DNA of 29,521 bases from Fodinibacter sp035633415 (GTDB lineage: Bacteria > Actinomycetota > Actinomycetes > Actinomycetales > Dermatophilaceae): NCBI GenBank assembly GCA_035633415.1, contig DASQEZ010000323.1, positions 1 to 29,521 on the forward strand, written 5' to 3'. Shown here in pieces: positions 7,305-15,349 of the stretch. The notes beneath the pieces are model-generated. The model was given only the letters and a program-made list of their open reading frames with translations. It did not search any database and was not told the origin of the DNA. The stretch's first letter is position 1. Each line of letters begins with the position of its first letter. Position numbers and translations under genes: made by a program.

Positions 7305-7880
7305 ATGACCGAGGTCGTGCTGTTCCACCACGTGCAGGGGCTCACCGAGGGGGTCCGGCGGCTGGCCGACGAGCTGCGGGCCGGGGGCCATGTCGTGCAC
7401 ACCCCCGACTTCTTCACCGGGGCGACCTTCGCCTCGATCGACGACGGTTTCGCCGCGGTGCGCGCCCGGGGCGAGGGTGCCGTCGACGCGTGGGCCGACG
7501 CGCTGGTCGCCGACCTGCCCGACGCGCTCGTCTACGTGGGCGTCTCGCTCGGAGTCATGACCGCACAGCGGCTCGCGCAGACCCGGCCCGGCGCGCTCGG
7601 TGCCGTGCTGCTGGAGGCGTGCGTGCCGGCATCCGAGTTCGGCAGCGGCTGGCCCGTGGGCGTCCCCGTGCAGGTGCACGGCATGGAGCACGACCCGTTC
7701 TTCGGGCTCGAGGGCGACGTCGACGCCGCGCGCGAGCTGGTGGCGTCGGTCGACGACGGCGAGCTGTTCGTCTACCCCGGCGACGCCCACCTGTTCACCG
7801 ACTCCTCGCTCCCCTCCTACGACGAGGCGGCCACGGCAATGGTCGTCGAGCGGGCCCTGGGGCTGCTCGCCCGAACCTGA
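7305..7880 (+). CDS. Dienelactone hydrolase-family alpha/beta hydrolase
   Basis: 191-aa alpha/beta hydrolase of the dienelactone-hydrolase family. The nucleophile elbow is GVSLG (S81), Ser instead of the Cys of classical dienelactone hydrolase; the likely acid is D130 (GMEHDPFF) and the likely base H162 (YPGDAHLFTD). Start ATG 7305 has GGAGA a few bases upstream. It stands alone between the divergent dehydrogenase gene and the yihY-like gene. Cytoplasmic; substrate unknown. Confidence 0.82.
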   Translation: MTEVVLFHHVQGLTEGVRRLADELRAGGHVVHTPDFFTGATFASIDDGFAAVRARGEGAVDAWADALVADLPDALVYVGVSLGVMTAQRLAQTRPGALGAVLLEACVPASEFGSGWPVGVPVQVHGMEHDPFFGLEGDVDAARELVASVDDGELFVYPGDAHLFTDSSLPSYDEAATAMVVERALGLLART

Positions 7881-7964
7881 CCCACGTGGGATCGCGCCTC
7901 GCCACCATCCGGGACGTCGCCGAAGGCCGGTAACACCAGCCCGGCGCTGCGGTTGAATGAGACC

Positions 7965-8903
7965 GTGGAAGCGCCGGGCCAGGAGCCCTCCCCGGAGCAG
8001 CGGCGAGGTGCGACTTCACGGGCGGTCGACTGGTCGCGGGTTCGGGCACAGCGCGCATCGGCGTGGAGCGTCGACGCTCGACAGACCCACCGGTCGGTCG
8101 ACGTCGGCTTCCGGCTCGCCGACCGCGACAAGCGGGTGGCGGCCGGGGTGCTCGCCGGGGGCGTCGCGTACCGGCTGTTCTTCTGGCTGCTGTCGGTCTC
8201 GGTGCTGGCCACCGGCGCCTTCGGGATCGCGCGCGGCGAGTGGGTCGACGAGGCGCTGCGCGACCTCGGCGTCGGCCCGGCGGCGAGCAGCATCGTCAAG
8301 GAGTTCCTTCGCGGCTCGGACGACGCCCGGTGGTTGGTCACCGTGGTCGGGGTGTGGCTGGTCCTGTGGACCGGTTACCTGGGGGCCAAGGCGCTCGTCC
8401 TCGTGCACGCCGCGGTGTGGGGCGTGCCGGCGCCACGAGCGCGCCGGCAGTGGGCGATGTCGCTGACCTTCACCGGCACCACGATCCTCTTCGTGGCCGC
8501 GATGTCGCTGGCCGCGCGGGTCCACGCCGAGGGCCACCTCGTCGGGCTGGTCTCCGACATCGTGTCGACGGCCATCCCGTTCGCGATGTGGCTCGTGGTG
8601 TCGAGCTGGCTACCGCGCCGGGGAACCGGATGGATCGACCTCGTGCCGGGAGCGGTCCTGGTCGCCATCGGGGCACAGGCCTTCTACCTGTTCGCCACCT
8701 TCTTCCTGGCCCCGAAGCTGGCGAACGCGACCCAGCTCTACGGCCTGCTCGGCATCGCCGCCACCGTGCTGTTCTGGCTGTACGTCCTGGGCCGCCTCAC
8801 GATCGGTGCAGCCACGCTGAACGCCTCCCTGTACGAGAACCGTTCCGCCTCGGAGCCGCCGGCCGACCTGGCAGAGGACGACCGGCGGCACCGCCACCAC
8901 TGA
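7965..8903 (+). CDS. YihY/BrkB-family membrane protein
   Basis: About 312 aa, polytopic membrane protein of the YihY/virulence factor BrkB family. After a polar N-terminal segment of about 55 residues come several helices, including GVLAGGVAYRLFFWLLSVSVLATGAFG, WLVTVVGVWLVLWTGYLGAKALV and LLGIAATVLFWLYVLGRLTIGAATLNA, the last being the family's C-terminal signature. The tail is charged (His/Arg-rich). Transport or envelope roles have been proposed for the family; none is shown by sequence. GTG 7965 is chosen; a TTG four codons upstream is an alternative. The gene ends six bases before the convergent RNase J stop. Confidence 0.82.
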   Translation: MEAPGQEPSPEQRRGATSRAVDWSRVRAQRASAWSVDARQTHRSVDVGFRLADRDKRVAAGVLAGGVAYRLFFWLLSVSVLATGAFGIARGEWVDEALRDLGVGPAASSIVKEFLRGSDDARWLVTVVGVWLVLWTGYLGAKALVLVHAAVWGVPAPRARRQWAMSLTFTGTTILFVAAMSLAARVHAEGHLVGLVSDIVSTAIPFAMWLVVSSWLPRRGTGWIDLVPGAVLVAIGAQAFYLFATFFLAPKLANATQLYGLLGIAATVLFWLYVLGRLTIGAATLNASLYENRSASEPPADLAEDDRRHRHH

Positions 8904-8909
8904 GCCGGC

Positions 8910-10607
8910 TCAGGCGTCGACGATCACGGGGATGATCAGCGGGCTGCGTCGGTGGGTGCGGTGGGCCCAGGTGGACGCGGCGCGACGGACGAGGTCCTCG
9001 ATCTGGTCGAGGTCCTCGATGCCGTCGCGGGTGGCCTTGGTCAGAGCGGCCTGGATCGCGGGAGTGGCCGCGGAGAAGTCCATCACCTCGGGCGGGAAGC
9101 CGTGGGCGAGGTAGTCGGGGTCCTCGGTGAGCTTGCCGGTGTCGGGGTCGATGATGCACACGATGGTGACCACGCCCTCCTCGGCCAGGGTGCGTCGTAC
9201 GTGCAGGGTCTCCTCGGTGGCGCCACCGACCGTCATCGCGTCGACGTAGACCAGCCCGGCCGGCACGGTGCCGGTGATGGTGGCGCGCCCGTCGACGAGG
9301 TCGATCACGCTGCCGTCCTGGGCGATGAGCACCCGGTCGCGCTCGATTCCGGTGCGGATCGCGATGTCGGCGTTGGCCCGCAGGTGCCGCCACTCGCCGT
9401 GCACGGGCAGCACGTTGGCGGGCCGGATGATGTTGAAGCAGTACGCGAGCTCGCCGGCGCTGGCGTGGCCGGAGACGTGCACCTTGGCGTTGCCCTTGTG
9501 CACGACGTTGGCGCCCCACCGGGTGAGCTCGTTGATCACCCGGTAGATGGCGTTCTCGTTGCCCGGGATCAGCGAGCTGGCCATGAGCACCGTGTCACCG
9601 GCGGTGATGCTGACGGGGTGGTCTCGGTTGGCCATCCGGGCCAACGCGGCCATCGGCTCGCCCTGGGACCCGGTGGCGATGATCGTCATCTGCTCGGGGC
9701 GCAACCGCTCCAGGGCCTTGAGGTCCTTGACCACCAGCCCCTCGGGGAAGGTCAGGTACCCCAGCTCGCGGGCGATGCCCATGTTGCGCACCATCGAGCG
9801 CCCCACGAACGCGACCTTGCGCCCGTGCCGCGCGGCGGCATCGAGGATCTGCTGGATGCGGTGCACGTGGCTGGCGAAGCTGGAGACGATCACCCGGCCG
9901 GTGGTGGTGCGGAACACGGTGTCGATCGCCGGGGCGAGCTCCTCCTCGGAGACGGTGAAGCCGGGGACCTCGGCGTTGGTGGAGTCGACCAGGAACAGGT
10001 CCACACCCTCCTCCCCCATCCGGGCGAAGGCGCGCAGGTCGGTCACCCGCCCGTCGAGGGGGAACTGGTCCATCTTGAAGTCACCGGTGTGCAGCACCAG
10101 CCCGGCCGGGGTGCGGATGGCCACGGCCAGCCCGTCGGGGATGGAGTGGTTGACCGCGACGAACTCGCAGTCGAACGAACCGAACGAGCGGCGGTCGCCC
10201 TCGGCGACCTCGACCGTGCGCGGGGTGATGCGGTGCTCGACCAGCTTGGCCTCCAACAGGGCCAGCGTCAGGCGGGACCCGACCACGGGGATGTCGGGGC
10301 GCTCGCGCAGCAGGTACGGCACGCCGCCGATGTGGTCCTCGTGGCCGTGGGTGAGCACGATCGCGTCGATTGTGTCGAGCCGGTCCCGGATCCAGGTGAA
10401 GTCGGGGATGATCACGTCCACGCCCGGCTGGTGCTCGTCCGGGAACAGCACGCCGCAGTCGACCACCAGCAGCCGGCCCGCGTGCTCGAAGACGGTCATG
10501 TTGCGACCGATCTCGCCCAGACCGCCCAGCGGCACGATCCGCAACCCGTTGCGCGCCAACGCCGGCAGCGCGTCACCGCTCTTGCGGCGCGGCCCCCGCC
10601 GGCTCAT
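8910..10607 (-). CDS. rnj: Ribonuclease J
   Basis: 565-aa metallo-beta-lactamase/beta-CASP ribonuclease J, combining 5'-3' exonuclease and endonuclease activity in mRNA decay and rRNA maturation. Visible: LRIVPLGGLGEIGRNMTVFE, the zinc motif H87-G-H-E-D91-H92 (THGHEDHIGG), NHSIPDGLAVAI, GDFKMDQ, the beta-CASP segment (VSSFASHVHRIQQILDAA) and the C-terminal metal motif VHVSGHAS. ATG 10607 gives the normal family length; a longer in-frame version would add 40 non-conserved residues. The dapA gene that usually precedes rnj in actinomycetes is absent here. Cytoplasmic. Confidence 0.96.
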   Translation of the reverse strand: MSRRGPRRKSGDALPALARNGLRIVPLGGLGEIGRNMTVFEHAGRLLVVDCGVLFPDEHQPGVDVIIPDFTWIRDRLDTIDAIVLTHGHEDHIGGVPYLLRERPDIPVVGSRLTLALLEAKLVEHRITPRTVEVAEGDRRSFGSFDCEFVAVNHSIPDGLAVAIRTPAGLVLHTGDFKMDQFPLDGRVTDLRAFARMGEEGVDLFLVDSTNAEVPGFTVSEEELAPAIDTVFRTTTGRVIVSSFASHVHRIQQILDAAARHGRKVAFVGRSMVRNMGIARELGYLTFPEGLVVKDLKALERLRPEQMTIIATGSQGEPMAALARMANRDHPVSITAGDTVLMASSLIPGNENAIYRVINELTRWGANVVHKGNAKVHVSGHASAGELAYCFNIIRPANVLPVHGEWRHLRANADIAIRTGIERDRVLIAQDGSVIDLVDGRATITGTVPAGLVYVDAMTVGGATEETLHVRRTLAEEGVVTIVCIIDPDTGKLTEDPDYLAHGFPPEVMDFSAATPAIQAALTKATRDGIEDLDQIEDLVRRAASTWAHRTHRRSPLIIPVIVDA

Positions 10608-10702
10608 CGGGCGCGTCCCGCCACGGACACGGGGTGGGACGCCGGGGCTGCCGGGTCGATGCTCTGCGGAAGGTTCACGGTTGCTCCGTTGGTCGAGTTC
10701 AT
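10604..10702 (-). CDS. Candidate 32-aa leader peptide overlapping rnj start
   Basis: Reading from ATG 10702, a 32-residue peptide (begins MNSTNGATVNLPQS) ends in a TGA that overlaps the rnj ATG (ATGA). Such overlaps normally mark translational coupling, and rnj itself has a weak ribosome site. No ribosome site is visible in front of the small ORF and no homology is recognised, so this may be chance. It is worth recording because it occupies the position normally held by dapA. Confidence 0.25.
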   Translation of the reverse strand: MNSTNGATVNLPQSIDPAAPASHPVSVAGRAR

Positions 10703-10931
10703 TGGGCGACGGGTCGGGCACGCGCATCGGTCGAGGGCCGTACGAGCCGCACGTTCAGGGACGTGCGGCGCGGTGGTCGGCGAGGCGCTGGTGCCGCTCG
10801 CCCTCCATTTTGGGGCCTACCACCGCATAACCACCCATTCGGTGCCGGATCTCGACGACAACGGGTGTCAGCCGGCCGGCCCACAGGTCGTCCTCCTACG
10901 CTGGGGTCGCACCCGACGAGGAGGTCGCCCC
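10608..10931. other. Intergenic region between rnj and the two-component system
   Basis: 324 bp between divergent genes. It contains a perfect hairpin at 10746-10769 (GCCGCACGT / ACGTGCGGC, 6-nt loop), the candidate 32-aa leader, and an AT-richer patch around 10805-10840. A possible -10 (TACGCT, 10897-10902) and a strong GAGGAGG ribosome site (10918-10924) serve the response regulator. No other gene is seen. Confidence 0.6.
10746..10769. repeat. Perfect hairpin upstream of rnj
   Basis: 9-bp perfect stem with a 6-nt loop, GCCGCACGT-TCAGGG-ACGTGCGGC. On the rnj strand it would lie in the 5' leader about 140 bases before the start if transcription begins upstream. It could be an RNA element controlling rnj or the terminator of a lost upstream gene. 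Confidence 0.55.
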
Positions 10932-11654
10932 GTGGCCCGACGCGTGCTCGTCGTCGACGACGAGCCGGAGATCCGTGGAGTGCTGCGTGCCTACCTCGAG
11001 CACGACGGCTTCCTCGTCGCCGAGGCCGGGACCGGCGCCGAGGCGCTGCGACGAACCCTGGCGACGGACGGGACGGCGCCCGATCTCGTCCTCCTCGACA
11101 TCGGCCTCCCCGACCTCGACGGCCTCGAGGTGCTGCGCACCATCCGTCGCTCCTCCGATGTCTACGTCGTCCTGGTGACGGCCCGTGCCGACGAGGTGGA
11201 CACCCTCGTCGGGCTCCGCACGGGGGCCGACGACTACGTGACGAAGCCGTTCTCCCCCCGTGAGGTCGTCGCCCGCGTGGGCACGGTGCTGCGCCGGTCG
11301 GCCCGGCGGGGACCCGACGGCGCCGTCGACGACCACGTGCTGCGGTTCGAGGGCCTGAGCCTGGACGAGCGCCGCCGTGAGCTCGTCGTCGACGGTACCG
11401 AGGTGCGGCTCTCGACCCTCGAGTTCGACCTGCTGCGGGCCCTGGCCTCCTCGCCCGGAAGGGTCTTCTCGCGGGCCCAGCTCCTCGAGGAGGTCTGGGG
11501 GTACGACTTCTACGGCGACGAGCGGGTCGTCGACGTGCACGTCCGCAGCGTCCGGCGCGCCCTGGCCGATGACGCCGGCGATCCCCGGGTCATCGGCACC
11601 GTGCGAGGAGTCGGCTACAAGTTCCTCCTGCCGCCCGTCAAGGACCCGCCGTGA
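10932..11654 (+). CDS. OmpR-family response regulator
   Basis: 240 aa. Receiver domain (1-120) with acidic pair D9/D10, phospho-acceptor D56 (LVLLDIGLPD), T83 and K105 (YVTKPFSPRE). The C-terminal winged helix (about 140-232) ends with VWGYDFYGDERVVDVHVRSVRRAL and GTVRGVGYKF, typical of the OmpR/PhoB class. GTG 10932 is preceded by GAGGAGG at good spacing. Its stop overlaps the histidine kinase start (GTGA), so the pair is co-translated. The adjacent DUF2202 gene, whose upstream region carries a GTGAAG direct repeat, is a plausible target. Confidence 0.93.
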   Translation: MARRVLVVDDEPEIRGVLRAYLEHDGFLVAEAGTGAEALRRTLATDGTAPDLVLLDIGLPDLDGLEVLRTIRRSSDVYVVLVTARADEVDTLVGLRTGADDYVTKPFSPREVVARVGTVLRRSARRGPDGAVDDHVLRFEGLSLDERRRELVVDGTEVRLSTLEFDLLRALASSPGRVFSRAQLLEEVWGYDFYGDERVVDVHVRSVRRALADDAGDPRVIGTVRGVGYKFLLPPVKDPP

Positions 11655-12769
11655 ACCGACTCGCCACCCGGCTCGTCCTGTCCCACGTGCTCGTCGCGGT
11701 GCTCGGCGGGCTCGCCACCTTCCTCGTCGTCCGCGTCCTCACCCCGCAGCTGTTCGACCGGATGATGGGTACCGACGGCTCGATGATGGGGCAGGGCCGG
11801 GGCGGCTCGCTGCGCGGCCAGGTGGCGGACGCGGTCACGCAGGCGCTGCTCGTGGGGGTCCTGGTCGGGGTGGCCGCCGCCACCGTGTTCGGGATCGTCG
11901 CCGCCCACCGGCTCGTGCTGCCCCTGCGGCGGCTGGGCGACACGACGCGCGAGATCGCCGCCGGCCACTACGACGTGCACGTGGCCCGACCCCACGAGCA
12001 CGAGCTCGCGCTCCTCGCCGACGACGTGAACACGCTCGGGCGCACGCTGGCCGAGACCGAGTCGCGGCGGGTGCGGCTGCTCGGCGAGCTCGCCCACGAG
12101 ATGCGCACCCCACTCACCGTCATCGAGGGGTCGGTCGAGGGGATGATCGACGGCGTCCTGCCCACCGACCCGGAGCGTCTCGGCCTGGTGAGCGACGAGG
12201 TGCGCCGCCTGCGTCGACTCGCCGACGACCTGTCGGCCCTCTCACGCACCGAGGAGGGTCGGATCGGGCTCGTGCTCGTGCCCACGGACCTGCGCGCCGT
12301 GGTCACCTCCGCCGTCGAGCGCCTGCGCCCGCAGACGGATGACGCCGGTGTCGCCCTGGAGCTGCTCGTCCCGAGCACCCAGGTACCCGTGGCGGTCGAC
12401 GCCGACCGGTTCGCGCAGGTGGTGACCAACCTCCTGGGCAACGCCCTGCGCGCAACGGCCTCCGGTGGGCGCGTCGACGTCGAGGTCCTCGTCGACGGGT
12501 CCATGGCGGCAGTGGCGGTGACCGACTCCGGCGAAGGGCTGGCACCCGAGGACCTCGAGCGGGTCTTCGAGCGGTTCTACCGGGTGCCCGACCGACGCCG
12601 AGGTGGCGCCGACACCGGGTCGGGCATCGGCCTGACCATCGCCCGCGGGATTCTCGGGGCGCACGGTGGCACCCTGGACGCGCGGTCGCCGGGCCGTGGT
12701 CGCGGTGCGACCTTCACGGCCCGGCTACCCCTGGCGCACGGGGCTCAGCTGGCGTCCTCGTCGACGTAG
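11651..12769 (+). CDS. Sensor histidine kinase, short Met-rich extracytoplasmic loop
   Basis: 372 aa. Two membrane helices (about 8-30 and 63-84) bracket a short extracellular loop of about 32 residues with paired methionines (FDRMMGTDGSMMG, M38/M39/M45/M46). Then HAMP (PLRRLGDTTREIAAG), H-box ELAHEMRTPLTV with H149, N-box NLLGNALRATA, G1 DSGEGLAPEDLERVFERFYR and G2 GSGIGLTIARG. All catalytic boxes are intact. The loop is too small for a ligand-binding domain; paired methionines could bind Cu(I) or sense oxidation, an inference only. The 3' end overlaps the convergent DUF2202 gene by 25 bp. Confidence 0.92.
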   Translation: MNRLATRLVLSHVLVAVLGGLATFLVVRVLTPQLFDRMMGTDGSMMGQGRGGSLRGQVADAVTQALLVGVLVGVAAATVFGIVAAHRLVLPLRRLGDTTREIAAGHYDVHVARPHEHELALLADDVNTLGRTLAETESRRVRLLGELAHEMRTPLTVIEGSVEGMIDGVLPTDPERLGLVSDEVRRLRRLADDLSALSRTEEGRIGLVLVPTDLRAVVTSAVERLRPQTDDAGVALELLVPSTQVPVAVDADRFAQVVTNLLGNALRATASGGRVDVEVLVDGSMAAVAVTDSGEGLAPEDLERVFERFYRVPDRRRGGADTGSGIGLTIARGILGAHGGTLDARSPGRGRGATFTARLPLAHGAQLASSST

Positions 12770-13455
12770 GGGCAGTCCCCACCCGTCCCACCGCCGTTGC
12801 CACCACGGATGCCGTTGCCGTTGCCACCTCGGTTGCCGTTCATCCCGGCGCCTCGGCCGGGGGCGGTGCCGTCGCCGGAGCGGCCCTGCATCATCCCCGG
12901 GCCCGTGCCGAGGTCACCCGCGACGGCCCGCTGGTAGGCCGCCAGGTGGTTCCGCGAGCCCTTGAGCAGCTGGCCGAGCACGGTGTCGACGTCCGCCGGT
13001 AGGTCCGCCGCGATGCTCTTCTCCAGGTCGGCGATGTCGCGCTGCTCGAGCTCCACACCCACCCGGTAGGCGTCCTCGAGCGACGTCCTCCCCTCGGCCA
13101 GCCAGCCGTCGTAGAGGTCCTGGATCGCCGCGATGGCGTAGGTCCCGGCTGCCTTGCCGGCCGCCGGGTCGGTGACGTCGTAGCGCTCGAGGAGGGTGCC
13201 CACGGCGTCGAAGTGCCGGTCCTCACTGTTGGTGATCATGCTGAACGGGCGGGCACCGTCGTAGGTGTCGGCGAGCGCGGCATACAGGTCCCGCGCCATC
13301 CGCTCCTCCTCGCGGGAGAAGGCCAGGGCGCTGGCCACCTCGCTGTCGGCCGCCGCCGGGGCGCTCGTCGTGGACGCCTGGCTCGCGGCCACGCCTCCGG
13401 CGAGAAGGGCCGCAACGCCCACCGTTGCCGCTGTCAACCGGATCGTCGTGCTCAT
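12745..13455 (-). CDS. Secreted DUF2202 ferritin-like protein
   Basis: 236 aa with a Sec-type signal peptide (helix TAATVGVAALLAGGVAASQAST, cut near residues 25-30). The mature part is a DUF2202 four-helix ferritin-like domain with repeated Glu/His pairs suited to a di-metal site: FSREEERMARDLY, SEDRHFDAV, ELEQRDIADLEK and SRNHLAAYQ. The C-terminal 50 residues are a Gly/Asn/Arg-rich, Met-containing tail (GPGMMQGRSG, GGNGNG) ending CPYVDEDAS. ATG 13455 is preceded by AGGAG. Neighbouring the RR-HK pair with a Met-rich sensor suggests shared metal or redox stress handling. Function of the domain is not established. Confidence 0.88.
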   Translation of the reverse strand: MSTTIRLTAATVGVAALLAGGVAASQASTTSAPAAADSEVASALAFSREEERMARDLYAALADTYDGARPFSMITNSEDRHFDAVGTLLERYDVTDPAAGKAAGTYAIAAIQDLYDGWLAEGRTSLEDAYRVGVELEQRDIADLEKSIAADLPADVDTVLGQLLKGSRNHLAAYQRAVAGDLGTGPGMMQGRSGDGTAPGRGAGMNGNRGGNGNGIRGGNGGGTGGDCPYVDEDAS

Positions 13456-13541
13456 GGTGTGCTCCTGCGTGGTGTCGGTTCGTGGTCTGGTCTCCACGAC
13501 CGATGCAACCCGGTCCGGATGAAGCGACTCCTGCCGACAGT

Positions 13542-13558
13542 GTGAAGCCTTCGTGAAG
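13542..13558. promoter_or_regulatory. Direct repeat, candidate OmpR-type site upstream of DUF2202 gene
   Basis: GTGAAG-CCTTC-GTGAAG: two hexamers with 11-bp periodicity, one helical turn, the arrangement bound by dimers of OmpR/PhoB regulators. It lies about 90 bp upstream of the DUF2202 start. Whether the adjacent response regulator binds it is inference. Confidence 0.4.
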
Positions 13559-13582
13559 GCACGCGAGCCACGCCGGGTCGGG

Positions 13583-13744
13583 TCAGTGATGGCCCTTGAG
13601 CACCATCCGGACGATCCGCAGGTTGAAGACCGCGAACCGGACGGTCTGGTACGGCAGGTTGCGGCGCATCCGCAGCGTCTTCTCGGTCGGCAGCGGAGCC
13701 TGGGAGAGGTCGGCGGAGGGGGTGGTCATGTCGGTCATCGTCAT
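13583..13744 (-). CDS. 53-aa basic small protein coupled to the SQR-like gene
   Basis: 53 aa. A Thr/Pro-rich, uncharged start is followed by a strongly basic, partly hydrophobic segment (TLRMRRNLPYQTVRFAVFNL, then RIVRMVLKGHH). The start codon overlaps the SQR-like stop (TGATG), so it is translationally coupled; a second ATG two codons in is also possible. The segment could form a cationic amphipathic helix lying on the membrane, which would suit a partner or anchor for a membrane-associated quinone reductase. No family recognised; conservation next to SQR in other genomes is what would validate it. Confidence 0.7.
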   Translation of the reverse strand: MTMTDMTTPSADLSQAPLPTEKTLRMRRNLPYQTVRFAVFNLRIVRMVLKGHH

Positions 13745-15201
13745 CACTCCGGGATGAGCTGCCAGCCGAGGCGACCCTTGGCCTTGTAGATGAACAGGTG
13801 ATGGAGCATCAGCTTGGCCCAGTGCCCGCTGAGCCCGATCTCGCCCCGGGTGTCCGCGAGGTCGCGGCCGGTGGCGTAGCGCGAGTAGTCCGGGACGACC
13901 GGCATCATCGTCATCGCAGCCGCTGAACCACGGCGCATGCCGGCTCCAGCGGACGCGACGCAGGCCGCACCCATGTCGGCCATCGAGGCCTCGTGGGCCG
14001 GGCGGTCGGCGCCGTGCTTGATGCGGTCGGCGATGGTCAGTGCCGCCGTCTTGCCCATGACGCCCGACGGCATCCCGGTGCGCGGCGGAGAGGGGGCGAT
14101 GAGCGTGCCGTTGGTGCTCTTGCGCGGTCGCGAGATCTGGTGGGGGGGCGCGAAGGCGATACCCACGGCGAAGACGTTCTGGTGGCCGACTGCCTGGTAG
14201 GTCTTCGGCCAGTCCTCGCCACGCCACTCCTCGTAGGGTTTGGGGACGTAGTCGGCGTCGACCTTCATGAACCCACTGGGGGCGAACAGCTCCGAGGTGA
14301 TGTCGGTTCCCTCGCGGTCGAAGGCCTGGAGCGGCACTCCGCCGAAGGGCGGCAGCAGCATCCCGAAGTCGAAGGCGAGCTCGTGCATCTCGCCGTCGAG
14401 CGTCTCGTAGTGGACGACGCCGGGCTCGACCCGGTGCACGTGGGCGCCGAGGACGGCCTCCACCCCGCGTTCGCGGTAGAGGCTGGCGGTCCACAGCTCG
14501 GAGGTGGTCTGGAAGCCGTGCTCGGCGAAGGTCATCCCGTCGACCCCGAAGTCCCCGAGCTGCGCCTCGTTGGTGAGGTACACCAGTCGGGCCAGGTCCC
14601 TGACGCCGGCCTCCCGCAGCTCGTGGTCGACGTTGAAGACGTACTCGAACGCCGCGCCCTCGCAGGTGCAGGTTCCGTGGCCCATGCCGACGACGAGGGT
14701 CTGGGGCTCGCCGGCCCTGAGCCGGTCGATGGTGTCGCGCAGACGCGCAGCAGCCTCGATCGCGTGGTCCGCGGTGCACACCGAGACGGTGTGGCCGCCA
14801 TCGGGGCCGAGGCCGGGCGTCATCGCGAACTTCAGCTGCGGACCGGTGGCGTTGATGAGGTAGTCGTAGCGGATCCGCTCCTCCTCGCCGGCGCGCTCCG
14901 GGCCGGTGTGGACGATGTCGACCGCACCGCGCTCGCTCTCGGCGTCTCCGTCCGGGCGGATCGCGACGGCCTTGGCCTGGCGGAAGGCGATGCCCTTCTT
15001 GGCGTAGACCGGGGCCAGCGGGAAGACGACGTCCTCCTTGCCCATCTTGCCGACGCCGACCCAGATGTTGCTCGGGATCCAGTTCCAGCGCGAGTTGGGT
15101 GACACGACGGTCACGGTGTTCCCCTTGGGGAGCAGGCGGCTCAGGTGGAGCGCAGCGGTGTGCCCGGCAACGCCTGCCCCGAGGATCACGACGTCTGCCA
15201 T
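13744..15201 (-). CDS. Sulfide:quinone oxidoreductase-like FAD flavoprotein
   Basis: 485 aa, two-dinucleotide-binding flavoprotein of the SQR/NDH-2 superfamily. FAD fold at the N-terminus (VVILGAGVAGHTAALHLSRLL), second nucleotide-binding or redox region TLVVGMGHGTCTCEGAAFEY and a late FAD contact NVFAVGIAFAPP. SQRs use a cysteine pair to form persulfide and pass electrons to quinone; candidates here are C142, C178, C180 and C414. The CTC pair in an AFEYVF context resembles SQR-type proteins. ATG 15201 is preceded by AAGGAG. Promoter and operator lie at 15235-15253. The assignment agrees strongly with the neighbouring persulfide dioxygenase, rhodaneses and CstR-type regulator; class within SQR not resolved. 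Confidence 0.8.
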   Translation of the reverse strand: MADVVILGAGVAGHTAALHLSRLLPKGNTVTVVSPNSRWNWIPSNIWVGVGKMGKEDVVFPLAPVYAKKGIAFRQAKAVAIRPDGDAESERGAVDIVHTGPERAGEEERIRYDYLINATGPQLKFAMTPGLGPDGGHTVSVCTADHAIEAAARLRDTIDRLRAGEPQTLVVGMGHGTCTCEGAAFEYVFNVDHELREAGVRDLARLVYLTNEAQLGDFGVDGMTFAEHGFQTTSELWTASLYRERGVEAVLGAHVHRVEPGVVHYETLDGEMHELAFDFGMLLPPFGGVPLQAFDREGTDITSELFAPSGFMKVDADYVPKPYEEWRGEDWPKTYQAVGHQNVFAVGIAFAPPHQISRPRKSTNGTLIAPSPPRTGMPSGVMGKTAALTIADRIKHGADRPAHEASMADMGAACVASAGAGMRRGSAAAMTMMPVVPDYSRYATGRDLADTRGEIGLSGHWAKLMLHHLFIYKAKGRLGWQLIPE

Positions 15202-15234
15202 GGCGTCTCCTTCGACGTGGGTGGTCCCCATGAC

Positions 15235-15253
15235 GCTATACCCACAGGGGTAT
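15235..15253 (-). promoter_or_regulatory. CstR-type operator over the SQR promoter
   Basis: ATACCCA-CA-GGGGTAT at 15238-15253, one mismatch from the perfect dyad ATACCCC-N2-GGGGTAT. On the minus strand it runs into a -10 TATAGC (15235-15240). Same geometry as the sites at 15285, 16660 and 22443. Confidence 0.78.
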
Positions 15254-15284
15254 GTCGTCGGTGTGCGAGTGATCACAGCCACAG

Positions 15285-15303
15285 ATACCCCTGCGGGTAT
15301 AGC
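15285..15303 (+). promoter_or_regulatory. CstR-type operator over the channel-gene promoter
   Basis: ATACCCC-TG-CGGGTAT at 15285-15300, one mismatch from the dyad, leading into -10 TATAGC (15298-15303) for the gene starting at 15350. It lies 47 bp from the SQR operator in the same 148-bp divergent promoter region. Confidence 0.78.
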
Positions 15304-15349
15304 GTCGCACTGAGCCGGCCCGCTCGTCGCCCCAGGATCGAGAGCCCAG

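Noticed and set aside
8952..10931. Very long open frame on the plus strand opposite RNase J
   Set aside because: It is the antisense of rnj, kept open by high GC; the protein is Asp/Gly/His-biased with no domain. Only its end, from the GTG at 10932, is the real response regulator.
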